In this document: one piece after another, positions 1 through 9,239 of the stretch
How positions within the stretch are numbered: position 1 is the first letter of the stretch
Layout of the letters: each line of letters opens with the position of its first letter
Origin: Synechococcus sp. PCC 7335
Lineage (GTDB): Bacteria; Cyanobacteriota; Cyanobacteriia; Phormidesmidales; Phormidesmidaceae
DNA: 64,000 nt
Assembly (NCBI RefSeq): GCF_000155595.1
Contig: NZ_DS989905.1
Location: 141,890-205,889 of the forward strand
Direction of reading: 5' to 3'
Program-made: the position numbers and the translations under genes
The notes under the pieces: model-generated
What the model was told of the DNA's origin: nothing
Databases searched by the model: none
The model's input: only the letters and a program-made list of their open reading frames with translations

Positions 1-89
1 AAGTGCGTTTTTCCCACCCCGCTCGCCCCGAAAAGTAAGCAACAGGTGGCACTATCAATCCAGGTCTTTCCTACGCTCAGCAGGATAGC
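1..89 (-). pseudogene. IstB/DnaC-like P-loop ATPase fragment, cut by window edge
   Basis: The minus strand from 89 down to 1 reads TWIDSATCCLLFGASGVGKT, ending in a clear Walker A motif (GASGVGKT) followed by His. The spacing and surrounding hydrophobic strand resemble IstB, the ATP-binding helper of IS21-type transposition. A TAG stop lies directly upstream at 90-92 and no start codon is visible in this frame, so the piece is either a decayed gene or the rest is out of frame. The C-terminal part would lie to the left of the window. A DnaC-like helicase loader is the main alternative. Confidence 0.4.
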
Positions 90-395
90 CTAGTCTTCAC
101 GCCTATGCAGCCGCGCCTGGACTTAGTTGTCGGAATAGAAGAGATGACGCATCCTGACGGACCTAGTTTCGCTGAACTGGAGGCGCTGGTTATTGCTGAG
201 GGGTTGTTGTGAGTAGTCATCAGTTTGCTGCAGATGACGCTTATGGTGGGCTGTGTGATTGCCTATGACGGGTTTATGCAATCGCATAGTTAAACTCAAA
301 ATCACTTGCATTAATCTATAGTTTAAAAAGTTGGTGTCCACAAAACAGATTTCGTGATCTAGCATTAGCTGTTTGCTCAATCCTCCTCCTATCCT

Positions 396-1223
396 TCAGC
401 ATTGCGAGAAGAACCAACCTTTTGGTTCACTCTTGGAAGGCTGAACAAAAATATAGCCTGAGCCACAACCCAGGTTAGGACCGCTAAATAGCCAAGTCCC
501 ATCTTCTATCCACTGCCACTCACTGCGTGGTTTACTATAGTCACCTTCTTGCAATCTTCTGAACGCATGAATGTGGTTTCTCTGCATCAAGTCAAGCGTG
601 GCAGAATCAGTTGCAGTAGGTTTTTCCTCTAGCTTGAACTGTTCGTCCAGCTGGGCAACGAAGTTCCAGTTGGGAGAGGGAGCCTCCCCCTGATCTTGAA
701 CCCAGGCGGGCGCACCACCCAGCTTAGTACCGACGTAAGCTCTATCACACAGCTTGAAGTAGGCATCGGTGTCCATATCCTCATCTGGCAGACTCCATAT
801 TTGTCCGTTAGGCGTCACATTTCTATCTGGAATGCCGTCATCGTGCGCAGTCCAGTTAACAATCTCAGCCTCGATACCCAGTTCTGGATTGTCTGCGGGC
901 AGTGGCGTCATCTCGCAGATCAGGTCTTCGGGTTCTAGTATCAAGCAGGCATTTGCGCCATGGCCACCCGCCCAGGTTTGACAATAACCAGCAGGTTCAT
1001 AGGTGCATTGGAAAACCAGTAGTGTTCTACCGGGTTTACCTAGGTCGAGGCGCTCTGGATGATGAACTAGCTGAATGAGCAGTGTTTGGCTTCTACCGCA
1101 GTCACTACAGATGGGGTACTGCTGTGGAGGAAGCCCCCAAGGAAGTCCACCTACTTTTTCTTTCAATTCTGTTTGCGGCGGCAGATCTGCGCTGAGTTTG
1201 AATGTAGGCGTGAAGTACTTCAT
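396..1223 (-). CDS. DUF1963/YwqG-like protein
   Basis: This 275-residue soluble protein has no signal peptide. It shows features I associate with the DUF1963 (YwqG) family: an early KVGGLPWG segment, a Cys pair in ICSDCG, a central LGGAPAWVQ segment followed by FVAQLDE, and a C-terminal glycine-rich LGCGSGYIFVQ ending in a Trp-rich strand. The biochemical function of the family is unknown; members are often scattered accessory genes. The gene stands alone. The ATG at 1223 has no strong Shine-Dalgarno sequence. The family call rests on pattern recognition only. Confidence 0.6.
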   Translation of the reverse strand: MKYFTPTFKLSADLPPQTELKEKVGGLPWGLPPQQYPICSDCGRSQTLLIQLVHHPERLDLGKPGRTLLVFQCTYEPAGYCQTWAGGHGANACLILEPEDLICEMTPLPADNPELGIEAEIVNWTAHDDGIPDRNVTPNGQIWSLPDEDMDTDAYFKLCDRAYVGTKLGGAPAWVQDQGEAPSPNWNFVAQLDEQFKLEEKPTATDSATLDLMQRNHIHAFRRLQEGDYSKPRSEWQWIEDGTWLFSGPNLGCGSGYIFVQPSKSEPKGWFFSQC

Positions 1224-1496
1224 TCTCTAGTACTGATAGGAGAGATAGTTATGGAGCGGACACAGCTGACAAAAAACTAATTAGTACAAAACTACCATAG
1301 ATTCACGACAGGGTTCTTGACACTGTGAATTCCGCTTAGAAACTATGTTTTTAAACGCAAAGAAACTTGTCTAGAAACCAAAGCTCAGTAAGTCCCTCCC
1401 GCTTATCTTTCTTAGCTGGTTGTTCTAATGCTTATTCGCAGCTCATAGACTGGACTGAGAACAATGGGAAGAGCATAAGAGAGCGCTAGACGACAA

Positions 1497-2678
1497 CTAC
1501 ACAGCTCGTTTGATAATACCTGCTAGTCTCTGACTGCCAACGACTAGCGCACCTGCTACAATTCCCCAAAAGGCCGACCCAACGTTTAATAACGTCATAC
1601 CCGAGGCAGTTACCAAGAAAGTGACTAAGGCCGCTTCTCTGTCCTTCTCTTCAGATAGGGCGATCGCTAAGCTTTTACCAATCGTACTGAGCAGCGCAAG
1701 TCCTGCAATCGCTAGCACTAGCTCTTCTGGTAGCGCGGAGAACAAGCCTGCAACGGTCGCACCGAATAGACCCACAACAATATAGAAGATACCCGCTGCT
1801 ATCGCGGCAACGTATCGCTTATCTGGGTTTTCATGTGCTTCCTTTCCCATCGTAATCGCCGCTGTGATCGCCGCAAGATTGATAGCGAACGCACCGAATG
1901 GCGCAAGCAATAGCGTCGCTACACCTGTCCAGCCAATCAGCGGTGAGATCGGCGTGTTGTAGCCAAATGCCCTGATTGTCGCAACCCCCGGTACGTTCTG
2001 AGAGGCCATTGTGACAACGAACAACGGTAGACCAATCCCAACGATGGCGGCGAGCGAGAACTGAGGCATCGTGAATATAGGCTGTGCCAATTGCCACTGC
2101 ATATTTTCTAAGGTGAGCAATCCTTGAGCACCTGCAATCATCACTCCAACTGTCAACGCCGCTAAGACGGTATAGCGAGGAACCACTTGACGAACGAGAA
2201 GGTAAACGCAGAACATGACAAACGTCATCACAAACTGCGTCTGCATCGCAGCGAACACGTTCAGGCCGAAACGGAGTAGGACGCCGCCTAACATCGCAGA
2301 GGCTAGCGGTAGTGGAATGGCGTTCATGACTCGCTCAAACCAACCCGTGAAGCCGCAGATAGCGATCAGCACTGCGCAGACAAGGAACGCACCAATCCCT
2401 TCAGACATGGAAACGCCCGCAGCGGCAGGAATGATCAGTGCGGCACCTGGGGTAGACCATGCTGTTACCACTGGCATCTTGTAGCGCCACGAGAGTAAGA
2501 TGCTCGTTAGCCCCATTCCCAATCCTAACGACCATATCCAAGAGCCAATCTCAACTGGAGTCGCCCCTAGTGCTTGTGCGGCTTGGAATACAATAACGCC
2601 AGCACTCGTGAAGCCGACCAAGACTGAGACAAACCCAGCAGTCACTGCAGATAGTGAAAAGTCTTTAGCAAGCGTCAT
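1497..2678 (-). CDS. benE: benzoate/H+ symporter BenE family protein
   Basis: The 393-residue protein is almost entirely hydrophobic, with about eleven to twelve predicted membrane segments and short loops, as expected for the BenE family of aromatic-acid/proton symporters. The N-terminal region (LVGFTSAGVIVFQAAQALGA) and the following TAWSTPGAAL motif are typical. It acts in the inner membrane; the family imports benzoate, but the substrate here is not proven. The gene lies 103 bp downstream of an AraC-family regulator on the same strand, which is a plausible inducer-responsive activator. The last residues before the stop are basic, consistent with a cytoplasmic tail. Confidence 0.85.
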   Translation of the reverse strand: MTLAKDFSLSAVTAGFVSVLVGFTSAGVIVFQAAQALGATPVEIGSWIWSLGLGMGLTSILLSWRYKMPVVTAWSTPGAALIIPAAAGVSMSEGIGAFLVCAVLIAICGFTGWFERVMNAIPLPLASAMLGGVLLRFGLNVFAAMQTQFVMTFVMFCVYLLVRQVVPRYTVLAALTVGVMIAGAQGLLTLENMQWQLAQPIFTMPQFSLAAIVGIGLPLFVVTMASQNVPGVATIRAFGYNTPISPLIGWTGVATLLLAPFGAFAINLAAITAAITMGKEAHENPDKRYVAAIAAGIFYIVVGLFGATVAGLFSALPEELVLAIAGLALLSTIGKSLAIALSEEKDREAALVTFLVTASGMTLLNVGSAFWGIVAGALVVGSQRLAGIIKRAV

Positions 2679-2781
2679 CGCTCGAACTCTATTAGGTAGC
2701 AGTGTCAGTCTATGCTCTACAAGTAAGCAAATGCTTGGACAAAATTGACTCTTTAACGATTAGCGTCAAACTGCACTGCAT

Positions 2782-3615
2782 CTATCTGTGCGCTTTTCTG
2801 TACTGACCAGGGGTTAGACCATACGCCTTCTTGAACGCCCGATTCAGATGGCTTTGGTCGTAGAAGCCACAGCGAAGCGCAACCGTTGCGATTGCCGCCT
2901 CTTCGTTGAGTGAATGTTTCGCTTTTATCAGTTGGCATTGTTGTTTATAACGGTGAGGCGGTAGCCCTACTTGTTTGTGAAAGCAACGGATCAGGTAGTA
3001 GGGATTGAGATGCACCAGCGAGCCCAGCTCTTCCACCGTAATCGCTTCTGCGCAGTGGGCTTCAAGATATGCTCGGACTTGCTGAATCGCCTGATATTCA
3101 CGCCTTGCAGGATGGTTGACTGCTGGCGGTCGAAGATGTCTAGATAACAACTGGGCCAAGAAGTGCAGAAGCGTAGTTTGTTGTGCTAATGTCCCAGCGG
3201 ACACATCTATCAGAGAACAAAAAGCTCGCTGAAAAGCTTGTTGAAGCGAGGGGTCATCTACAACCATTTGCGAGAAGCAAGGCAGTTGGCTTTGCGCTGA
3301 CTGGTCTAACTGAGTCAAAATCTGCCTTAGCGCAGAAGGGGTGATATAGATGTTCTGAAAGAACCAGCGGTCGCTATGGGACGCAACTTCTCCTGTATGG
3401 ACTTCTGATGGATTGATGCAGTTAAAGCTACCGGGATGATGGTAGTGCCTCTGGCCTTGATGAATACACTGTCCAGTACCGCTACGGTTCATTCCGATTG
3501 TGTATTCATCGTGAAAATGCTTATCAAAGCGATGGCGATATAGTTGAGCTGCATAGCATTCAACCCCATGTAGAGGCGTTTTCCAAAGTTGAACTTCGTC
3601 TGCATGGTTGCTCAC
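2782..3615 (-). CDS. AraC-family transcriptional regulator
   Basis: A 277-residue protein with the two-part AraC layout. Residues ~1-150 form a cupin-type ligand-binding/dimerisation region rich in His near the start (HRFDKHFHDEYTIG). Residues ~175-277 form a double helix-turn-helix with the family's signature, including AIATVALRCGFYDQSHLNRA and a final FKKAYGLTPGQYR. It binds DNA as an activator in most relatives. It precedes benE on the same strand with a 103-bp gap, so I infer that it controls uptake of a small aromatic or organic acid. The ATG at 3615 is the first in the frame. Confidence 0.85.
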   Translation of the reverse strand: MSNHADEVQLWKTPLHGVECYAAQLYRHRFDKHFHDEYTIGMNRSGTGQCIHQGQRHYHHPGSFNCINPSEVHTGEVASHSDRWFFQNIYITPSALRQILTQLDQSAQSQLPCFSQMVVDDPSLQQAFQRAFCSLIDVSAGTLAQQTTLLHFLAQLLSRHLRPPAVNHPARREYQAIQQVRAYLEAHCAEAITVEELGSLVHLNPYYLIRCFHKQVGLPPHRYKQQCQLIKAKHSLNEEAAIATVALRCGFYDQSHLNRAFKKAYGLTPGQYRKAHR

Positions 3616-4241
3616 TCATCCCGGTCATAAGCTACAGGTAGTAGTTTAATCTTCTCTGTCTCACTACATACATTGGCAAGCTTGTACAACTGAGTGGGGA
3701 TATACGATTCTCATCCTATGCACTATCGCAGAAACGAAGATTTTCGGAACGCTCATACGTACTAAATAGTTCGTTAACAATGTCTGAGATGTACATACAG
3801 AGGAAGTAGGAATTCACCCGACATACCCTCCTTCCACTAATCTTTAAGCAGTTCAGTTCTAAGGAAGACGTAGGCTGCAGATAGGGGTACGAGTAGTTTT
3901 GGAATAGTAACCTGTGCTGAGGCTGAAAACCTACAGTGAAAGGGGTTCAAAACTCGATTTTCTGAATAACTAAAAGTCATCGCTATGTACCAGTTAAATA
4001 CCGGGCTAATTGGTACATAAAAATAGAACGGTATACCAAGGGTTTCAGCACCTCTCTACAAGATAGGTTTGATTGGTACAGATCTAAGGGACGTTTAGCG
4101 CAGGTTTCTGTTCCGATGATACTGAACCCCCTATACACGAGCCTACTTGAAACTTGATAGGCAGTCTCCTGAGTGTATTCAGAAGACTGCTTTACATCTG
4201 ATTTTGTTGAATTCTAGTCTGGTTGCCATCAGACGGCACGA
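3616..4241. other. intergenic region with a 13-bp dyad
   Basis: No convincing gene lies in these 626 bases between the start of the AraC gene and the end of the TPR gene. There is one clear dyad at 3984-4019, with arms TATGTACCAGTTA and TAATTGGTACATA. The arms match at 12 of 13 positions, the exception being a G-T wobble, and the spacer is 10 nt. A further ATTGGTAC occurs at about 4073. The dyad is a candidate operator or a small relic of a mobile element. A terminator-like hairpin near the right end is listed separately. Confidence 0.5.
4161..4190. terminator. hairpin downstream of TPR gene
   Basis: The arms GCAGTCT and AGACTGC enclose a second inner stem CTGA/TCAG with symmetric single mismatches and a 6-nt loop. 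TTTA follows on the plus strand; the minus strand has no U-tract. It lies about 50 bp beyond the stop codon of the minus-strand TPR gene, so it may end that transcript, but the lack of a minus-strand U run lowers the certainty. Confidence 0.45.
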
Positions 4242-5930
4242 TTAAGACTGAATTAGCTTGTGTGCTTTGTCCAAAAGAATTACCGCTTCTGAAGATTCAG
4301 GAGCGTTGCCAAGCACAATCTGGAGTAGACGGGAGATTCTTTGCGCCCATCGCGCCCAAAAAGAGCTGACTGGTAGGTTGTGCTGTGCTGCGATTGCGAT
4401 CAAAGTATTCACTTTCCTATCTGTCGACGTTACTGACTCGGCCAGCGCTGTTGCCCGGTCAAACTGGTGCTGTTTGGCAAACTCAATGGCGGCGCACGAC
4501 CGCAACCAGCCCGCTCGCTCAGGGTCCGATTCTGATAAAAGATCAATGATAGGCAGAACACCTTCAGGCTGACCAATCTCGCATAGAGCCGACCCGACAC
4601 TAGACAATTCGCCTATTTGCTCCGCAATCTGCTGTGCCTGCACATACTGCTCAGTTTCTAAGTAGGCCCACATGATAGGTGTTAGCGAGAACTGCTCCAG
4701 CCCAATCGATTCAGCCACGCGGGTTGCCTCTTCTACCTGGCCGGCTCTAGCATAAGCCGTCGCGATGTCTGTGTAAGCTGTCTGACTCGTTTGAACATCG
4801 TTGATAGAGGCCGCTAGCTCCTTCGCCTGGTCAAACTTGCCTACTTCGGCATAGCCTCGCACAATCGTATTCTGCGCGAATTGGTGCGTAAGATTGGGCG
4901 CTATCTGAACCTCATCTGGTTCAAATTGGCGGGTAGAATTCTCAGAATGCTGAGACAGGCTAGCTTCAGCCGCCGCAAAGACTTCGGCTGCTTGAGCACT
5001 GCCTAGCTCGCTGTAAAGAACTGCCGCATCGATCCATTCACTGACTTCGTCTAGTGGCACGTCTAACGCCTGAATGTTGGCAACGACCTCATTAATAATA
5101 GCCAGTGCCTGTTCCGATTCACCTAGACTGATTAACAGCTTGGCCCTATCTAGCCTTTCATAGTTTTGGAATGTGCTGTCTAATTCGTCAGATGATAGGC
5201 GCTGTATAAGATTGCCTTCTTCAACTACAAAATTTGCGGCTTCAAAGTTGTCTTGTTGGATTAGGTGCGTTGCCATTGCCATGAGCAACCTATCTCGATA
5301 GTTAGGCTGGTCAAGTGCTTCGGTGTCCTGTTTGGCTTCCTGCTCAGCGCCTAGCTCAGCTGCTAGCTCAATGGCATCTGCCACTATACTATTCGCCTTG
5401 CGCTCTTGACCGTCCTCATAAAAATCGTTGGCAATTTTTACTAGAGTGATGGGTGCAAAAAAGCTATTGACTTGTTCTGCGACGTGCGCTGCTAGATCCA
5501 GATGACCTGCTTCGGCATACTCTAACGAGCGATTCAATAGGGATTCGCCGGGTGTTGTTCCACTACCTGCACAGTTTTCTAAATCACGCTTGGTTGCCAT
5601 ATCACGGGCCTGAGTGAGAAAGTCTTCTCCTTTCTCTAGCTGCCCTACGGTGCGATAGCCAACGCCAATTTTGAGCCATACATTCGCCTCAAAACAGTCT
5701 CCTCCTGCGTAGGTTTCTGCCTGTTCTAGGAGAGAAATTGCCTTTTCGGACTGCTCTGCGATCGCATAGCCAAACGCTAGGTCTGCCAGTTGCCGAGCCT
5801 GGCCGCGTTTGACTTGTTCAGTTGGCTGGGCTATTGCAGATAAGCCAGTTCCTATCAAGGTCAGCAACGCTAAACCGCCGCCTGCTGAAAGCCTTCCGAT
5901 TGAAAACTTTGAAGAGAGTTTTGACATCAC
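4242..5930 (-). CDS. exported TPR-repeat protein
   Basis: The 562-residue protein starts with a basic, then hydrophobic signal region ending at an Ala-X-Ala-like site (about residue 34, ...LSAIAQP). The rest is alpha-helical with repeated tetratricopeptide-like units, for example LADLAFGYAIAEQSEKAISL and AKELAASINDVQTSQTAYTD, continuing to residue ~500. Motifs such as AxxYxxxGxxexAxxxA recur at about 34-40 residue spacing. Such proteins act as scaffolds in the periplasm or at the cell surface; no catalytic domain is visible. The specific partner is unknown. The gene is monocistronic and divergent from murJ. Confidence 0.7.
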   Translation of the reverse strand: MMSKLSSKFSIGRLSAGGGLALLTLIGTGLSAIAQPTEQVKRGQARQLADLAFGYAIAEQSEKAISLLEQAETYAGGDCFEANVWLKIGVGYRTVGQLEKGEDFLTQARDMATKRDLENCAGSGTTPGESLLNRSLEYAEAGHLDLAAHVAEQVNSFFAPITLVKIANDFYEDGQERKANSIVADAIELAAELGAEQEAKQDTEALDQPNYRDRLLMAMATHLIQQDNFEAANFVVEEGNLIQRLSSDELDSTFQNYERLDRAKLLISLGESEQALAIINEVVANIQALDVPLDEVSEWIDAAVLYSELGSAQAAEVFAAAEASLSQHSENSTRQFEPDEVQIAPNLTHQFAQNTIVRGYAEVGKFDQAKELAASINDVQTSQTAYTDIATAYARAGQVEEATRVAESIGLEQFSLTPIMWAYLETEQYVQAQQIAEQIGELSSVGSALCEIGQPEGVLPIIDLLSESDPERAGWLRSCAAIEFAKQHQFDRATALAESVTSTDRKVNTLIAIAAQHNLPVSSFWARWAQRISRLLQIVLGNAPESSEAVILLDKAHKLIQS

Positions 5931-6260
5931 AAAATCACAAAAGTATGAGAATCGTTTATTGGCAAGCGTTTGTCTCTAGGCAGCTATAGCAAATGTTCTA
6001 GTAGATTAGGACATTTAATCAGAAGCGTTGCTTATCTGCTATGGGCTGTAGTCTTTAGTCTTTCGATAGGTATCTCAAGCAACGTTTAGACTATTGTAGG
6101 TGACAAAAACTGAACTTGTCACTTCGCTATTAAGCTAGCAATTACCCTAGAAAGAGTGTGCTGGCAATCGATCATCTTCTTTGAAATTTAACAATCTGTG
6201 TTGTTGTCAATTTACGCTATTACTTGGAAGGATGACGCCATTTGAACGGTTCTGAGGATG

Positions 6261-6294
6261 GCATAAGATAGGCTGCGACCAGGCTATCTTATGC
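6261..6294. promoter_or_regulatory. long palindrome between divergent genes
   Basis: The arms GCATAAGATAG and CTATCTTATGC are perfect over 11 bp. A G/G mismatch and a further CTG/CAG pair then close on a 4-nt loop. The element sits in the 505-bp space between the divergently transcribed TPR gene and murJ, so it is not at a gene 3' end. It could be a dimer-binding operator or a leader hairpin on the murJ transcript. I see no other feature in 5931-6435. Confidence 0.4.
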
Positions 6295-6435
6295 ATACAA
6301 AGTCAGAGACTATGCATTCTTTAGACGGGAACAGCTAGAAAACTGCGCTCGTAAAATGTACAGCATCTATAAAACGTTGAATGTCCCGACCTACCCGACT
6401 CCCCGCTAGTCCAGTAAACTCTACCTTCAAGCAGC

Positions 6436-8067
6436 ATGATCAATGCGTCTAGGAGTAGCCGTCGCTTGGGTAAAAAGTCATTAGCAGGCATCGCGGGCAT
6501 TGTGGCAGCGGCTACCTTGCTGAGCAAAGCATTTGGATATTTAAGACAGGCATCAATTCTAGCGGCCTTCGGGACGGGGCCAGTCACAGATGCTAATGCC
6601 GCTGCCTATGCATTACCTGCGTTCATGCTGGTTCTTTTAGGTGGTGTTAACGGCCCGTTTCACAGCGCCATCATCAGCGCGATCGCCAGAAAAAAGAGAG
6701 AGGAGGTCGCGCCGATTGTCGAGACGATTACCACTATCGTTGGTATCGTCTTAGCCGGTGTAACTGTTGCTATCATTCTGTTTGCACCCGCCGTAATCGA
6801 TCTCTTTGCGCCTGGTTTCGGAGAAACGGATGTCGGCCTGCTGGTGACGCGGCCTATCGCGATCGCCATGCTGCGAGTCATGGCACCAATTGCTGTTTTT
6901 GCTGGCTTCATTGGCATCGGGTTCGGCAGTCTCAACGCGGACGATCAGTACTGGCTTCCATCTGTTAGTCCCCTTCTTTCTAGCGTTACGGTTGTTTTGG
7001 GACTGCTCATCTTACGATTAGTACTAGGTGAACAGATTAGCGATCCTAGTTACTTCATGACTGGCGGTATAGTCGTTGCCGGAGGAACACTGACAGGCGC
7101 TATGCTTCAGTGGCTCGTCCAGGTTCCCGCGCTGGCGAAGTCTGGCCTGGGGCGTCTGCGACTTCGCTTCGATATCCACAACCCCGGTGTTCGTGACGTG
7201 CTGAAGGTGCTGGTGCCTGCAACGCTCTCTTCTGGCACACTACAAATTAACGCGCTGACTGACTTGCGCTTTGCGACCTATATTCCTCAAGCACCAGCGG
7301 CGCTAGAGAGTGCCAGCCTCTTAGTTCTAGCCCCTTTAGGCATTATCTCTAATGTTGTTCTAGTTCCATTCTTTCCTGTTTTCTCAAGGCTGGCCGAGCC
7401 TGCGCTATGGCCAGACCTAAAGCTGCGAATTCGCCAAAGCTTGATGCTAGTAGCGCTCACGATGATGCCTATCAGCGCACTTATCATCACACTCGCGAGA
7501 CCAATCGTTACCGTCGCCTACAGGTACGGGGCTTTTGACGAAGACTCCGTAGAGATAGTCTCTAGCCTTCTAATTGCTTACGGCATTGGAATGTTCGTCT
7601 ACCTGGCACGAGACGTGATGGTTCGGGTATTCTACGCGCTTGGGGATGGACAAACACCCTTCAAAATTAGCTTGGTGAATATTGTGATTAACTTCGCCTT
7701 AGATTACGTCTTCCTCAAACTGATGGGCGCACCCGGCTTAGTCATCGCTACCGTTGGCGTTAATCTGGTTTCCTTGATAGCAATGACTATTCTACTCGCA
7801 AGAAAGATAGGCGGACTGCCACTTATTGAATGGACGGGTGCAATCACTACCGTCTTCGCTGTCAGTATGGTTAGCGGTCTCTCCTGCTGGCTAACGTTAG
7901 GTGGCCTCGCCAGCGTATTAGGGTCTGAAGGCTTCGTGACTAACTTAGTTCAGGTGTGTGTTGCTGGCGCTGTCGGTAGCACGACGTTCGTATTGATCGC
8001 AGTTGTTCTGAAGATTCCCGAAGCAGAGCTATTGATACAACAGGTACGTCAACGTTTCAGCCGTTAG
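6436..8067 (+). CDS. murJ: lipid II flippase MurJ (MviN family)
   Basis: This 543-residue protein has about 14 membrane segments of the MOP exporter superfamily. The N-terminal region contains AAATLLSKAFGYLRQASILA and ANAAAYALPAF, both typical of MurJ/MviN, and the central part contains positively charged residues inside membrane segments (for example DLRFATYIPQ). MurJ moves lipid-linked peptidoglycan precursor across the inner membrane during cell-wall growth. The N-terminal extension MINASRSSRRLGKK is basic and cytoplasmic. The start at 6436 lacks a strong Shine-Dalgarno sequence; a later start within the first 15 codons is possible. The gene is monocistronic. Confidence 0.88.
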   Translation: MINASRSSRRLGKKSLAGIAGIVAAATLLSKAFGYLRQASILAAFGTGPVTDANAAAYALPAFMLVLLGGVNGPFHSAIISAIARKKREEVAPIVETITTIVGIVLAGVTVAIILFAPAVIDLFAPGFGETDVGLLVTRPIAIAMLRVMAPIAVFAGFIGIGFGSLNADDQYWLPSVSPLLSSVTVVLGLLILRLVLGEQISDPSYFMTGGIVVAGGTLTGAMLQWLVQVPALAKSGLGRLRLRFDIHNPGVRDVLKVLVPATLSSGTLQINALTDLRFATYIPQAPAALESASLLVLAPLGIISNVVLVPFFPVFSRLAEPALWPDLKLRIRQSLMLVALTMMPISALIITLARPIVTVAYRYGAFDEDSVEIVSSLLIAYGIGMFVYLARDVMVRVFYALGDGQTPFKISLVNIVINFALDYVFLKLMGAPGLVIATVGVNLVSLIAMTILLARKIGGLPLIEWTGAITTVFAVSMVSGLSCWLTLGGLASVLGSEGFVTNLVQVCVAGAVGSTTFVLIAVVLKIPEAELLIQQVRQRFSR

Positions 8068-8239
8068 GTAAAACTGATGAACAATGTAGTGTCAACCTTC
8101 TCTTACTTAAAACAGCTAAGAAAGAATTGCCTTATTGGAGAAATTCAGTTTCTAACGAAAGCTGGTTGTTTTACCAGTCTCACAACTTAGTCCTTTCTAT
8201 ACTCCCAGGAAATATGTCTCATTGAATGTCTCAAAATTA

Positions 8240-8264
8240 CTGTCTCAATGCGTCTTAGAGACAG
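8240..8264. terminator. weak hairpin between convergent genes
   Basis: The arms CTGTCTC and GAGACAG pair perfectly (7 bp) around an 11-nt loop. The hairpin sits between the convergent murJ and nucleotidyltransferase genes. No U-tract is present, so assignment as a bidirectional terminator rests mainly on position. Confidence 0.35.
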
Positions 8265-8272
8265 CGATACTC

Positions 8273-9094
8273 TCAACCTACTAACTGCTTGGTGACAAGC
8301 TCTACCGCATAAGTATCGTTCTCCAATGACCTCCGCAAATCAAAACGACTATGAAGCTCAGGTATTTGCTCTGAAAGTACCTTGCTCAGCTCTATAGTCA
8401 CAGATTCGAGGGTGATCGCTTCCAGCGGTGCGTATGACGATATCAACACAGCTCTAAGGCGATCACTAATTCGGTGTTCTATCTTGAAGTCGGCTACGGT
8501 AACCGGCTCAAAAGAACGAAGCCAGTCTTCCATCTGAATTATGTATGAGCGTAGACTCTCTATCAACGACTGCGCGTAGAATAGCTCCCCACGCTTTGCT
8601 TTACGGAGGGCTTCATGGGCACAGGCTAGTGCCTTGCTGATTACTCGGCTGACTTCTGTCGTCTCTGGTGTTGGAAACGTTAGTAGCGCAGACCGATTAA
8701 GCAGCTCTTGTACCTGTCCAGTACGATCAAAAAGAATATCAGCAGCGAACCGAAGAGACGGCGAAGGCTCTAGTGTTTCTACATTCCAATAGAAAACATC
8801 AATCTTAAGGAAGGGGCGAAAGTGCGATACACAGTGTTGCGTTCCGCTACGCCACTCATTGAACAACCAGTTGCCCCAGAGAACAGGGATATCAAACTTC
8901 TCACTGACAAGACGTTCCTGTCCAGTGGGTGTAGCGACCACTCTCAGATCAATATCAGAGTAGGCATCGGCCGAACCATTAGGAATAGAACCAGCAACAA
9001 AAACACCTACTACATCTTGTTGTTGAGAGAAGTAAGCTGATGCCTGCTGAAGAAGTTGTGTCCTTTCTAAAACTAGCTGCTGCTGTGAGATCAT
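8273..9094 (-). CDS. nucleotidyltransferase-domain protein
   Basis: The 273-residue protein begins with a DNA-polymerase-beta-type nucleotidyltransferase core. The segment VFVAGSIPNGSADAYSDIDL at about residues 30-50 carries the GS...D.D metal-binding signature. The C-terminal half is helical and resembles the four-helix domain of kanamycin/streptomycin adenylyltransferase-like proteins. Such enzymes transfer a nucleotide from NTP to a small molecule or protein; the acceptor cannot be told. It may be an aminoglycoside-modifying relative or a house-keeping paralogue. It stands alone, with a hairpin upstream separating it from the S41 peptidase gene. Confidence 0.7.
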   Translation of the reverse strand: MISQQQLVLERTQLLQQASAYFSQQQDVVGVFVAGSIPNGSADAYSDIDLRVVATPTGQERLVSEKFDIPVLWGNWLFNEWRSGTQHCVSHFRPFLKIDVFYWNVETLEPSPSLRFAADILFDRTGQVQELLNRSALLTFPTPETTEVSRVISKALACAHEALRKAKRGELFYAQSLIESLRSYIIQMEDWLRSFEPVTVADFKIEHRISDRLRAVLISSYAPLEAITLESVTIELSKVLSEQIPELHSRFDLRRSLENDTYAVELVTKQLVG

Positions 9095-9154
9095 AGTTAC
9101 TTCTATACCGAATAGGCGCGATACTATGCAATCAAACTACACTTTTCTCTGCTT

Positions 9155-9181
9155 GCCTAGTTGCGAAGGGCGCAACTAGGC
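9155..9181. repeat. perfect 11-bp hairpin, GCCTAGTTGC family
   Basis: The arms GCCTAGTTGCG and CGCAACTAGGC flank a 5-nt loop. It lies beyond the stop of the minus-strand S41 peptidase and before the nucleotidyltransferase, so it may terminate the former. The same GCCTAGTTGC core, or its complement, recurs at 16000 and 26730, which suggests an interspersed repeat family. Confidence 0.5.
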
Positions 9182-9239
9182 GAAGCGCCTGTGAGCACCT
9201 CATAGAATGAGCGCTTACGTTAAAGTCAAAATTCTTGCT

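Noticed and set aside
123-380. 85-residue minus-strand frame near the left edge
   Set aside because: No family pattern, odd composition and no ribosome-binding site. It neighbours the IstB-like fragment but in a different frame, so it is probably non-coding or decayed sequence.
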